A DNA stretch of 64,000 nucleotides from Proteiniphilum sp. UBA4977 (GTDB taxonomy: Bacteria; Bacteroidota; Bacteroidia; Bacteroidales; Dysgonomonadaceae), in NCBI GenBank assembly GCA_002398565.1, contig DGZP01000112.1:9364-73363 (forward strand), in the 5' to 3' direction. Each line of letters starts with the position of its first letter. Within the stretch, counting starts at the first letter, position 1. Shown piece by piece: positions 9,655 through 17,678 of this stretch. Position numbers and translations under genes: made by a program. A model generated the notes under the pieces. That model saw only the letters and a list, made by a program, of their open reading frames with translations. It searched no databases and was not told the DNA's origin.

Positions 9655-12606
9655 TTATTCAGCAGCATATATCCTATCCATATTCGTATAAGCTCTCCAA
9701 ATCTTAAATTCACCTTGATCCACCTGTATGTCTATACCTTCGATCATATCAGCCGCTGAATAAGATAGGGTATCAGTCCCATTATAGACCGGGACGAGTA
9801 CAAGACTGTCGGCCTCTTCAACCATTATCTTGCCTTTAATATTGATATTGGAACCGGCTGCATCCATGTTATAAGCAATAAATATCCTGTTTTCAGGGTA
9901 ATAATAAATATAGGCGCCAGGCGTGGAGCAGTCGAGGGATACTCTGGCATGAACACCTTTGCTTCCGGCAGCATCATAAATGGCCCTTTTCAGGAATTCC
10001 TGGTAATTGACCGAAGTGCCTACCCCGGCAATATAAATTGCTTTGCCATTTCCGAATTTTTTGGATGTAACCAATGGTCGTATAATTCCACCATCCTCAA
10101 ATGAGGCCAAGATATCAGGACTTTCAGAACCAATGCGCATTTTACAATTATATATAATCTCACCCAAATCCTCAGGTACGTCGGTCAGGACAGAACGTGA
10201 AGAATTAAGCTTCAGAACTTTTTTCAGGGTATGATACCGCTTATCATCTTGAAAGCGCCAGCGATCAAACTGAGTATGGTGTCGTTTTTCAGCTGCCTCA
10301 GAGGCCACACCATCAAATTCGAGCCCGAACAAGTCATCCAGTACAAAAGGTCCTTCTTCTTTGCGGACTCCGGGAGCATCAATCCCAATAAAACCTCCCC
10401 CGTCATTGACAAAGTTTTTTAATATTGATGCAACACTACCTTCACTCCCGTAAGTCCAGTCGGTATCACCTGCCCAGGAACTGCCGGGTTCCCCCATGCA
10501 AAGAAGAACATCTGCATCAGCAGGAATTCCTGATTTCCCAATCTCTCTCAGGGAGATGAACTTAACGTCAGCGGGGAGATCTGTCAGTGCTTTAAGTCCT
10601 TCTTGTGAGGGATTTACCGTAAAGGTCTTTGGCCACGACCGGAGCTCTCCCCAGGAGTTAACCACATATATCACAATATCATTTTTATATGGCTCTATTC
10701 TGTTTATATAATTGTGAAGTATCTCAAATTGAGTAAATTGTTCTGCCAACATCTCACGTAAGGAGGTATTCTGATGGTTGTTTAAAGTATCATAAAGATT
10801 CCCTCCATATCCATAGCCATCGGGGCAGGCAAACAACATTCCACGTAAAGCATGTTTAAAAATTCTTTTTTCTGTTTCAAGTTCCTTTTCAAAAGAGCCA
10901 TTGCCAATATCCCACCACTGGCGTAAACATCTCCGTTGGCGACCTTCAAAAGACATGACACGCCGCGCAGACATCTCGGAATTACTAGAGGTAACAACTT
11001 CATCAAATCCACAACTATCAAGCATTCCAAGATAAGGCTCCATGCCTGCCCAGCCATCTCCCCAAAAGAACCGGATACGGTTGGGCTTACCATTGTCCAG
11101 ACCATCATGATGGATCCGGCTGTTGACCTCCTTCCCAAATTCCATTGCCCGCTTCTGTTGCACACGCATCCAGGCCCGGTAATTATCGGTAGGGACATCA
11201 TTGGCCGAACGGTATTTCCCGTTTTCAATCAGAAAACCGGAATTGAAAGTATTTTTACCTGCTTCCGATTCCATCATTTCTATATCGGCAGGATTGACAG
11301 AGCTTCCATATCCATACCAATCCAGGAAGTTCGATTCGCCACTATTCTCAATCGTCATAAAATGATACATAAAATAAGTATCACGATAGATATCGATATC
11401 AAAACCTTCAGTATCCAAGAAGCTATTCAACAAATCCAATTTAAACTTCCGTGCATCCGGATGAACGATATCGTACACGTAGGAGTGGGACTCAGCAACA
11501 AAAGAAACAGAATAAACATGTCCGGGAACAACATCATGAAGTGTAAGCATATTTCCCGACAATGACCAGTTGGTATCCCCCAGTTTTTTACCCGATCCGT
11601 CAGTCATATCCCATACATGCCAGTAATTTTCTTTATCGAAAGTATTTTCATCAACCCGGTAATGGTTTCTTTTCACGCTATTGACGTATCCTTTCAAGAG
11701 ATCAATCGTCAAAGTGCTGCTTACAGCCTCGACTTTACGGGAGGGCAGAAACAAATGGCAGGCCCAGGACTTATGAATATCAGGCTTTGAATGGAAAGGG
11801 TAGGCCTGGACTTCCATTTTATGGTCGTGAAATGTGGAAATGGCATCTTTTATTCGATTGGCATCTTGCTTGTGTTTCATCCAGACTACGTTAGCGCCAA
11901 TGCCGTTCAGCCAATCCAGATCGTCTTCATCTACTTTCGAATTCCAGTAATAGTGCCGGTTATAATGTGCAGTGCGTAATGAAGTGTGAAGAATGATATT
12001 ATCAAACCGGCAGATAGCACCTGACGACTGAAGGGCGATTCTACCTCCCGGTAACCACAAGGAATCGGCAAGCGTACGCGTCAAAACCGGTTCATAAGCG
12101 CCGGTTTCATTTCTTCGTGACACGGCTATTTCATGTCCCCTGATAAAAAATCTATAACGCGACATAACATCCTGAGGGTGTTCTTTTGTGTCAGATGCCA
12201 GTACGTGTTTCACACCTTGTACAAAGGCAACCAGATCAAGACCGAAAGGTTTTAACTCCAACCCAAGGCAATCACCATTATACTGACGATGCACCAGCAA
12301 AGAAGCAATTCCCCCAGCACTTGTCCTGACCACGTCAAAATCAATCGTAAAGTTCTCGAAATGGCTATCAAGTGTTGATGAGGTTGTTGTCCCGTGAAGA
12401 CTTTTACCCTGGTAAAGATGGTTACCGTTTACAACCACTACTTCCCAGTTATCATCACCCTCCCAATTTACAGCATTCCCGTCCTCAAAATCATCCTGTA
12501 TCCGCTGAAGTTCAAAATTGCCCGCTTGCACGCAAATTGCTCCAAAAATAAATATCAGTAAAATTGAACAGTTCCTCGCTCTTTTAAGTATCCTATTATT
12601 TGTCAT
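9655..12606 (-). CDS. Secreted GH112-like protein (galactosyl-hexosamine/rhamnose phosphorylase family) with N-terminal LamG-like domain
   Basis: A 983-residue protein with a signal peptide (about 1-28). Residues 35-210 look like a jelly-roll concanavalin/LamG or DUF1080-like domain (DDFEDGNAVNWEGDDNWEV to FDNIILH). Residues 215-980 match GH112 in order: DIDIYRDTYFMYHF (402-416), FLDWYGYGSSVNP (427-439), IRFFWGDGWAGMEPY (511-525), YGYGGNLYD (598-606), and CMGEPGSSWAGDTDW with NDGGGFIGIDAP (703-745). Asp403 or Asp405 is the best candidate for the family's general acid. Known GH112 enzymes are cytoplasmic phosphorylases of beta-galactosides with no signal peptide. An exported, extended version is unusual and could be a hydrolase or a binding protein. 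It lies downstream of the lipoprotein GH-A gene. Confidence 0.78.
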   Translation of the reverse strand: MTNNRILKRARNCSILLIFIFGAICVQAGNFELQRIQDDFEDGNAVNWEGDDNWEVVVVNGNHLYQGKSLHGTTTSSTLDSHFENFTIDFDVVRTSAGGIASLLVHRQYNGDCLGLELKPFGLDLVAFVQGVKHVLASDTKEHPQDVMSRYRFFIRGHEIAVSRRNETGAYEPVLTRTLADSLWLPGGRIALQSSGAICRFDNIILHTSLRTAHYNRHYYWNSKVDEDDLDWLNGIGANVVWMKHKQDANRIKDAISTFHDHKMEVQAYPFHSKPDIHKSWACHLFLPSRKVEAVSSTLTIDLLKGYVNSVKRNHYRVDENTFDKENYWHVWDMTDGSGKKLGDTNWSLSGNMLTLHDVVPGHVYSVSFVAESHSYVYDIVHPDARKFKLDLLNSFLDTEGFDIDIYRDTYFMYHFMTIENSGESNFLDWYGYGSSVNPADIEMMESEAGKNTFNSGFLIENGKYRSANDVPTDNYRAWMRVQQKRAMEFGKEVNSRIHHDGLDNGKPNRIRFFWGDGWAGMEPYLGMLDSCGFDEVVTSSNSEMSARRVMSFEGRQRRCLRQWWDIGNGSFEKELETEKRIFKHALRGMLFACPDGYGYGGNLYDTLNNHQNTSLREMLAEQFTQFEILHNYINRIEPYKNDIVIYVVNSWGELRSWPKTFTVNPSQEGLKALTDLPADVKFISLREIGKSGIPADADVLLCMGEPGSSWAGDTDWTYGSEGSVASILKNFVNDGGGFIGIDAPGVRKEEGPFVLDDLFGLEFDGVASEAAEKRHHTQFDRWRFQDDKRYHTLKKVLKLNSSRSVLTDVPEDLGEIIYNCKMRIGSESPDILASFEDGGIIRPLVTSKKFGNGKAIYIAGVGTSVNYQEFLKRAIYDAAGSKGVHARVSLDCSTPGAYIYYYPENRIFIAYNMDAAGSNINIKGKIMVEEADSLVLVPVYNGTDTLSYSAADMIEGIDIQVDQGEFKIWRAYTNMDRIYAAE

Positions 12607-12659
12607 AACATTATTCTCGTATTGCTATCTTTTGACTAAAAACCTGGAACAGAAATCCA

Positions 12660-13847
12660 TTACTGATTGATTTTTATCTCCTGAAAAATCTTACCGCTTT
12701 CAAGCAATGCTCCATCTTCCCAGATACGATATCCATCATTGAGGTCAAAATCAAACAAAAATGCTGTCTCCGTGTTTCCAGTGGTTTCTATAGCCTGAAT
12801 AAAACTACGAAAATACTGTAGTCGTTTCGCTTCACCTCCATTATTTTCAAACTTGTTACGGGAAAATCCCCATTCCGTCAGCCAGAACGGCATCGGCTCA
12901 TCCAGCACCGCATTGATAGGATCAAAATAATAGTTATTTAAGGTAGCCACCATATCATCTTCCAATGGTGGATAGCTATGAAGGCCAATGGCATCTGCAA
13001 ATCGCAAATAATTGGTTTTATCCTGCTGTTGCGAATGTTTCCCTTGCAAAATAGTCAGGAACATATCCGGTAACACGAGAGAAATCCCTCTATTGATCTG
13101 CCAATGGAAATTATCCCAATACCCGCTACTCACCAATCCCGTGCTAATTAGTTTCACATTTTTCTTTGGAAAGTGGGTATCCAATGCCGTCCTTGTGATT
13201 TCCAAACATTTCCCATATTTACCGATACCCGCGTAAATATCAGCAAACGATGGTTTGTCTAAAGGGGTATCCAGCATAAAAATCTCTCCTTTCCCGTCAG
13301 ATGTCGGTTGCAGATCTCCATTAAAATCACCCCAGTTTGCCTCATTGAACAGTTCAAAACCGATCAAGGCATCCTCCGGAGTATGAAGGGCGACCTGTTC
13401 CAGTAAACCGTTAATAAAACTACGGAAACGATCGAGGTCTATATCGGACATCTTATAGACATTAAAATTGGGTCCCGGAATCTGTTCGTAATCTTCCGGG
13501 AACATTTCCATCCACATAGGTTGTTCCAACAGCACTTTAACACCTTTTTGTGAAAATGTATTGATATTGTGGATAACTTGTTCTATGCTCCCTTTATTTT
13601 TTAACGCGTTTATTCTCACTGCGGGAATATCATTCTTAACTATATTATTTGCAATTTCAACCACTTTGCTATAATTCACTCTTTGCAGGTTTTGCCGGCA
13701 CACACCACATAGCGTTTTTACAATAACCTCTTCCTCCTCATCGGAAGGAAGTGGATCGTCCTGACCGTTTAAACCGGTCTGTTTCGCGCAACCCTGTATA
13801 CCTATTGTAACGAGCAATAAAAGAATGAAATATATCTGTTTCTTCAT
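12660..13847 (-). CDS. Clan GH-A glycoside hydrolase, lipoprotein copy of a duplicated pair
   Basis: The start at 13847 is chosen because MKKQIYFILLLLVTIGIQGC is a textbook lipoprotein signal with Cys20; an upstream in-frame ATG at 13946 would add 33 residues that fit no signal peptide. After Cys20 comes an acidic linker (DDPLPSDEEEEV), a common surface-export context in Bacteroidota. The catalytic candidates are Glu169 in FELFNEANWGD and Glu325 in FWLTEWGF. It is very similar to the exported paralog at 2510-3643 along the whole barrel. The lipid anchor suggests outer-membrane placement, possibly on the cell surface acting on polymer while the paralog acts on imported pieces. The numbered GH family is not determinable by eye. 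Confidence 0.8.
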   Translation of the reverse strand: MKKQIYFILLLLVTIGIQGCAKQTGLNGQDDPLPSDEEEEVIVKTLCGVCRQNLQRVNYSKVVEIANNIVKNDIPAVRINALKNKGSIEQVIHNINTFSQKGVKVLLEQPMWMEMFPEDYEQIPGPNFNVYKMSDIDLDRFRSFINGLLEQVALHTPEDALIGFELFNEANWGDFNGDLQPTSDGKGEIFMLDTPLDKPSFADIYAGIGKYGKCLEITRTALDTHFPKKNVKLISTGLVSSGYWDNFHWQINRGISLVLPDMFLTILQGKHSQQQDKTNYLRFADAIGLHSYPPLEDDMVATLNNYYFDPINAVLDEPMPFWLTEWGFSRNKFENNGGEAKRLQYFRSFIQAIETTGNTETAFLFDFDLNDGYRIWEDGALLESGKIFQEIKINQ

Positions 13848-13974
13848 AACCAACACACGGCCATCCACAGCGAAACGAAGCAAGTTTTCCCCATCGCCAC
13901 GTTTGGCCATGCATAAGTTTTTCCAAGTAAAGATTTTTTTTACCATTCTCGTCTTTTTCCAAGTCCCAAGGATA

Positions 13975-15516
13975 CTAATGGATATCCCTTACACAGCGAA
14001 CACTCATCCCCAAATTCTTACTTTGCCAATCTTTAAAGATTCCCAAAAGCCTTATGGATCTCCGATATAGCCTGTCCCCTGCCGGGTTCAGGGTGCTTAC
14101 GGCAAGATTGTTCCCTTGCCAAGTATTAAACGCCATAAAATTTCCGGCATTGCCTCCCTGCCTGTATCCCGCGGGGAGGGCGTTAAATCCGAATTCATCC
14201 GTTGAAGGAGGATTAGCTGTCCAATTCTCACTGCGTAGCTTGTGTGCTATATTGTCTGCATTTCCCCTATCTTGTGCCCCTGAACCTTCTCTCGCTATTT
14301 CAGTTTCCAACATTCCAACAAAACGCTCCAGATTCTTGTAATCTTCATCAGTAGCCACACGCCAACCTATTGGAGCTAATCCTTCCGGAGCCGTTACAGC
14401 GTAACCATTATACAACAATCCATATTTGGCGATCATATCTTCTTCCGATGCCACTACGCCGTTCGTCTGATCATAGGGATATACAGCATACGCTCCTGAT
14501 GTTAACGTTATCCACTGTGCACCGGAGAATCCCGTTGCTATGGGTGCTCCATTACGGTAACGAGTTACTTTTAGGTTCTCCGCCATCCACTCCAGGTCGC
14601 CGATCACAACCGTGCGGTATGTATTCCCGTCTACATCTGTAAGCGGACCATTCTCATCGGCATACCACTCTGACATCTCCATGGCAATAGTGTTGCGCAC
14701 GCTTATATTTTCAGGTAACGCACGGCCTTCCTCCACATCATTAACGGATATTCCTCCATAAAACATCGCGATATCACCATAGCTCAAATCACCGTCACCA
14801 TCTATATCCACATAAGCCAGTGCATATAAATAGGGAAGATCTTCAACGTCTTCCAAAGTAAAAGTCAAACCACTGGTTAGATCATTCTCCGTGAGTGTAT
14901 GTTGCCGAAGTATGTCAGGATCACGATCCAGCAAAGATTTATCTTCACTCTCGGCATAATATAACCCAAGTTCTAAATTTGAGCCGGGTAGCGGGGGAGA
15001 CGGAAACGTTAAATTAACCTCCAAAGGTGGACGTATTGAAGAATATACCCGATCCATTCGCATAGTGAGGAATTCCCTGTGGCTGACATTTTCGGCCGTT
15101 GCAATCCCTTTCATTACCTCGCGTACAGATTGTGCCAAGTAACAAACAGCTATATCACCATCACTCAAATCTCCGTTCCCATCCACATCTACATAAGCAA
15201 TTACATAAGCTAAAGCCGAGGGTATCGGTTCTTCAAAAGTGAGGGTCAAGCCTCGCTCTATATCCTTCGCGTTAAGGGTATGTTTAAGTACTTTATCCGG
15301 ATTTCTTTCGTAAAAGGGCTCATTTTCCTCTTCCACATAATAAAGATTGGCTATTAGTTCCATCCCGGGGTTAGGTTTATTGACGAAACTAAAATTAAGA
15401 TCCAATCCCGGAGAATCGTCTACTTCCAACTTAATATCTCTTAAGTCTTCCCGACAGGAATATAAAATAGATATTATACCTACAATAAACCATAAGAATA
15501 TACTATACTTCTTCAT
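13975..15516 (-). CDS. Lipoprotein with duplicated Asp-rich domain and C-terminal FISUMP domain
   Basis: A 513-residue protein with a lipoprotein signal (IISILYSC, Cys20). Two homologous segments, about 38-160 and 165-290, each end with an Asp-rich loop (AYVDVDGNGDLSDGDIAV and AYVDIDGDGDLSYGDIAM) that resembles calcium-binding dockerin or EF-hand loops. Residues from about 296 (TDVDGNTYRTVVIGDLEWMAENL) to the end (MSVRCVRD) match the Fibrobacter succinogenes major paralogous domain, FISUMP. No catalytic motif is seen. The likely role is a surface glycan-binding or scaffold protein within the locus, because it lies between the SusCD block and the enzymes. It is separated from the next gene by 127 bases, the largest gap in this operon. 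Confidence 0.82.
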   Translation of the reverse strand: MKKYSIFLWFIVGIISILYSCREDLRDIKLEVDDSPGLDLNFSFVNKPNPGMELIANLYYVEEENEPFYERNPDKVLKHTLNAKDIERGLTLTFEEPIPSALAYVIAYVDVDGNGDLSDGDIAVCYLAQSVREVMKGIATAENVSHREFLTMRMDRVYSSIRPPLEVNLTFPSPPLPGSNLELGLYYAESEDKSLLDRDPDILRQHTLTENDLTSGLTFTLEDVEDLPYLYALAYVDIDGDGDLSYGDIAMFYGGISVNDVEEGRALPENISVRNTIAMEMSEWYADENGPLTDVDGNTYRTVVIGDLEWMAENLKVTRYRNGAPIATGFSGAQWITLTSGAYAVYPYDQTNGVVASEEDMIAKYGLLYNGYAVTAPEGLAPIGWRVATDEDYKNLERFVGMLETEIAREGSGAQDRGNADNIAHKLRSENWTANPPSTDEFGFNALPAGYRQGGNAGNFMAFNTWQGNNLAVSTLNPAGDRLYRRSIRLLGIFKDWQSKNLGMSVRCVRDIH

Positions 15517-15541
15517 CTTGTTCTCCTATTTAGAAGATATA

Positions 15542-16189
15542 CTATTTATTATTTTCCTTTTTCCACAACTCTTTTAAATCTTTGACTTGTTGCGGCGTCA
15601 GTATCTCAAACAGCCTGTCGTGTTGCTCTTTGGTGTTTCGCCAAAGGGCTTTTTTCTGTTCGTCACCGGCCGTATTTTCTCTGATTGCTTTCGCCCGTTT
15701 CTCGTGAGCGGCCAGTTCTTCATACACTTTATCGGTTTGCTCATCCGTAAGGTCTAATTCCTTTTTATAATGTTGCGAACGTCGTTTTGCCCATTGGCTC
15801 GTAACCTTATTCGAAGAAGCGACCTTTTGTTGTGTATTTCCTTGCACTTTAGTCTTCTCTTGCTCCCGTAATTCTTTTAATTTCATGTTCTGCTCGGGTG
15901 TAAGAATAGAAGCTATTCTATCATTTTGTTTCTTATCTACCTGACAAAGCGCTTTCTTCTGTGCGTCACCGGAGGCATTTTCCTTAATCTTCTCTTTCTC
16001 GAGAACTCCGTCAGTAAGCACTTCTTCTATTTGGCTGGTTTGTTCATCCGTAAGCTCCAATTGCTTTTTCAAATATTGTGAACGTTGTTTCGCCCAGGTA
16101 TTTTCCTGCGCCTGTACCATAACACAAAGTCCACAAAAAAGCATGATCATCGTCACCAAGTTTCTTTTTTTCATCTTCATTGTTTTCAT
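15542..16189 (-). CDS. Exported Spy/CpxP-like helical protein with two tandem LTxxQ-type repeats
   Basis: A 215-residue protein with a signal peptide ending VQAQ (about residue 28). Two homologous halves each start with WAKQRSQYLKKQLELTDEQ or WAKRRSQHYKKELDLTDEQ and end with ILTPEQNMKLKEL or ILTPQQVKDLKEL, so each holds a pair of LTxxQ-type motifs. The protein is almost all charged helix. LTxxQ proteins such as Spy and CpxP are periplasmic chaperones or stress sensors. The same kind of domain recurs in this window at 26577-26912 and at the N-termini of two GH43-like proteins. Its role in glycan use is unknown; a periplasmic chaperone or a protein-interaction module are the simplest ideas. It lies 25 bases from each neighbour. 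Confidence 0.78.
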   Translation of the reverse strand: MKTMKMKKRNLVTMIMLFCGLCVMVQAQENTWAKQRSQYLKKQLELTDEQTSQIEEVLTDGVLEKEKIKENASGDAQKKALCQVDKKQNDRIASILTPEQNMKLKELREQEKTKVQGNTQQKVASSNKVTSQWAKRRSQHYKKELDLTDEQTDKVYEELAAHEKRAKAIRENTAGDEQKKALWRNTKEQHDRLFEILTPQQVKDLKELWKKENNK

Positions 16190-16215
16190 AATATTCTATT
16201 CTTTAATTGTTTTCA

Positions 16216-17673
16216 TTAATTAGTATTTTTATTTCGCAATTTCCAGTATTCTTCCATTTGTTCCTTTGTCAGTCCCAAAAATGCGGGTTCTCTCAGATCT
16301 TTCATCCAAAGTTTTAATTCTTTTACCAAAGCCTCATACTCTTTCTGATATAAATTATTTTTGAGTAAATTTCGCTTTTCGCTGATATCTTCATCCAAAT
16401 TATACAATTCTTCCCCGTTCGGCTTCAACAGCACCTTATATGTTCCATTTCCGTCACGTGCAATATATTCCTGCCTGTCATACATACGCCAAAACAACGT
16501 TCTATTTTGTTTATTCTCTACAGGATTGTTCACTACAGATAAAAGATCAATACCATCCAGTTTATTTTTAACCGTAGCCTTTTTATCAATATTGGCAACA
16601 ATGGTGGCAGCAATATCCAACGAGATTACCGGTGTTTCACATACCTGACCGGCTTTGATCCTTACCGGCCAACGCATAGCAAAGGGAACACGAATTCCCC
16701 CCTCGTAATAAGTCGATTTTCCTCCTCTCAATTCACCGTTGTCGGAACCGTTATCCCATTCAGGACCTCCATTATCCGACAAGAAAAACAAAATTGTATT
16801 ATCGCTTATACCGGAAGATTCGAGTTGTTCCAGTAACAAACCTACACCGTCATCTACGGCACTGACCATGGCCGCATAAATACGCCGCTTTTCATCGCTA
16901 ATATGCTTAAAGCGATCAAGATATTTTTCAGTCGCCTGTAATGGTGTGTGTGGTGCATTGTATGCCAGGTACAAAAAGAATGGATGTTGCGCATTCTCTT
17001 TTACAAATGAGACTGCTTCCCGAGAGAAAGCATCAGTCAGATACTCCTGTTCTCCCAACATTTTCCCATTATATTGAAGTTTTGTTCTGTAACTTTCCCC
17101 TTCACCTTTTGCTTCATTATCAGAATTAATCGTCCACTCATCAGGGAAATAGCGATGACCTCCTCCCAAAAAGCCGAAAAATTCATCGAATCCTCGTGCA
17201 TTTGGATGAAGAAGAGAATGTGCTCCCAAATGCCATTTACCGATACCCATTGTTTTATAACCGGCACTTTTTGCAATGTCGGCCAAGGTTTGTTCACTCA
17301 GAGGCAATCCCATTTCCGGATCATCGGGTGAGAAAATCGGGTTGCGGCTAAACCCAAACCGGTCCTGATAACGTCCCGTCATCAATCCGGCACGGCTTGG
17401 TCCCGATACAGCATAGGAGACATACCCACTACTAAACTTTACTCCGTCATTAGCAATTCGATCAATATTTGGAGTGGGGATATCTTCACAACCATTAAAT
17501 CCTACGTCTTTGTATCCCATATCATCAGTTAGGATAACAATGATATTTGGACTTTTTACCGCATCTTTTCCCTCTCCATAGGCTACAAAGACAGAAGTCA
17601 TCATAGCCATTGTACTTACTGTACATTTATTAATAATTTTCACCTTTATGAAAATTTGAATTTCAGTAGTCAA
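16216..17673 (-). CDS. S1-family sulfatase (serine type)
   Basis: A 485-residue protein. The motif is Ser90-Gly-Pro-Ser-Arg94 (YAVSGPSRAGLMTG), giving formylglycine from serine. Other sulfatase blocks are NIIVILTDDMGYKDVGFNG near 43-61, GIGKWHLG (substrate-site Lys and His), and FFLSDNGGPEWDNGSDNG. This layout, with a short C-terminus (LYNLDEDISEKRNLL), fits arylsulfatase-A-like S1 enzymes. The first 33 residues are a somewhat long export signal. It follows SusD by only 5 bases, so it is probably co-expressed with the transporter. The sulfated sugar it acts on is unknown. Confidence 0.92.
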   Translation of the reverse strand: MTTEIQIFIKVKIINKCTVSTMAMMTSVFVAYGEGKDAVKSPNIIVILTDDMGYKDVGFNGCEDIPTPNIDRIANDGVKFSSGYVSYAVSGPSRAGLMTGRYQDRFGFSRNPIFSPDDPEMGLPLSEQTLADIAKSAGYKTMGIGKWHLGAHSLLHPNARGFDEFFGFLGGGHRYFPDEWTINSDNEAKGEGESYRTKLQYNGKMLGEQEYLTDAFSREAVSFVKENAQHPFFLYLAYNAPHTPLQATEKYLDRFKHISDEKRRIYAAMVSAVDDGVGLLLEQLESSGISDNTILFFLSDNGGPEWDNGSDNGELRGGKSTYYEGGIRVPFAMRWPVRIKAGQVCETPVISLDIAATIVANIDKKATVKNKLDGIDLLSVVNNPVENKQNRTLFWRMYDRQEYIARDGNGTYKVLLKPNGEELYNLDEDISEKRNLLKNNLYQKEYEALVKELKLWMKDLREPAFLGLTKEQMEEYWKLRNKNTN

Positions 17674-17678
17674 AAAGA

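Noticed and set aside
9642..9713. N-terminal extension of the beta-helix gene from an ATG at 9713
   Set aside because: It would overlap the C-terminus of the GH112-like protein by 59 bases and place the signal peptide internally.
10936..11565. 209-codon open frame on the plus strand
   Set aside because: It lies fully antisense to the GH112-like gene, and its translation has no recognisable motif.
13848..13946. N-terminal extension of the lipoprotein GH-A gene from an ATG at 13946
   Set aside because: The 33 added residues precede a complete lipoprotein signal and show no export or domain character.
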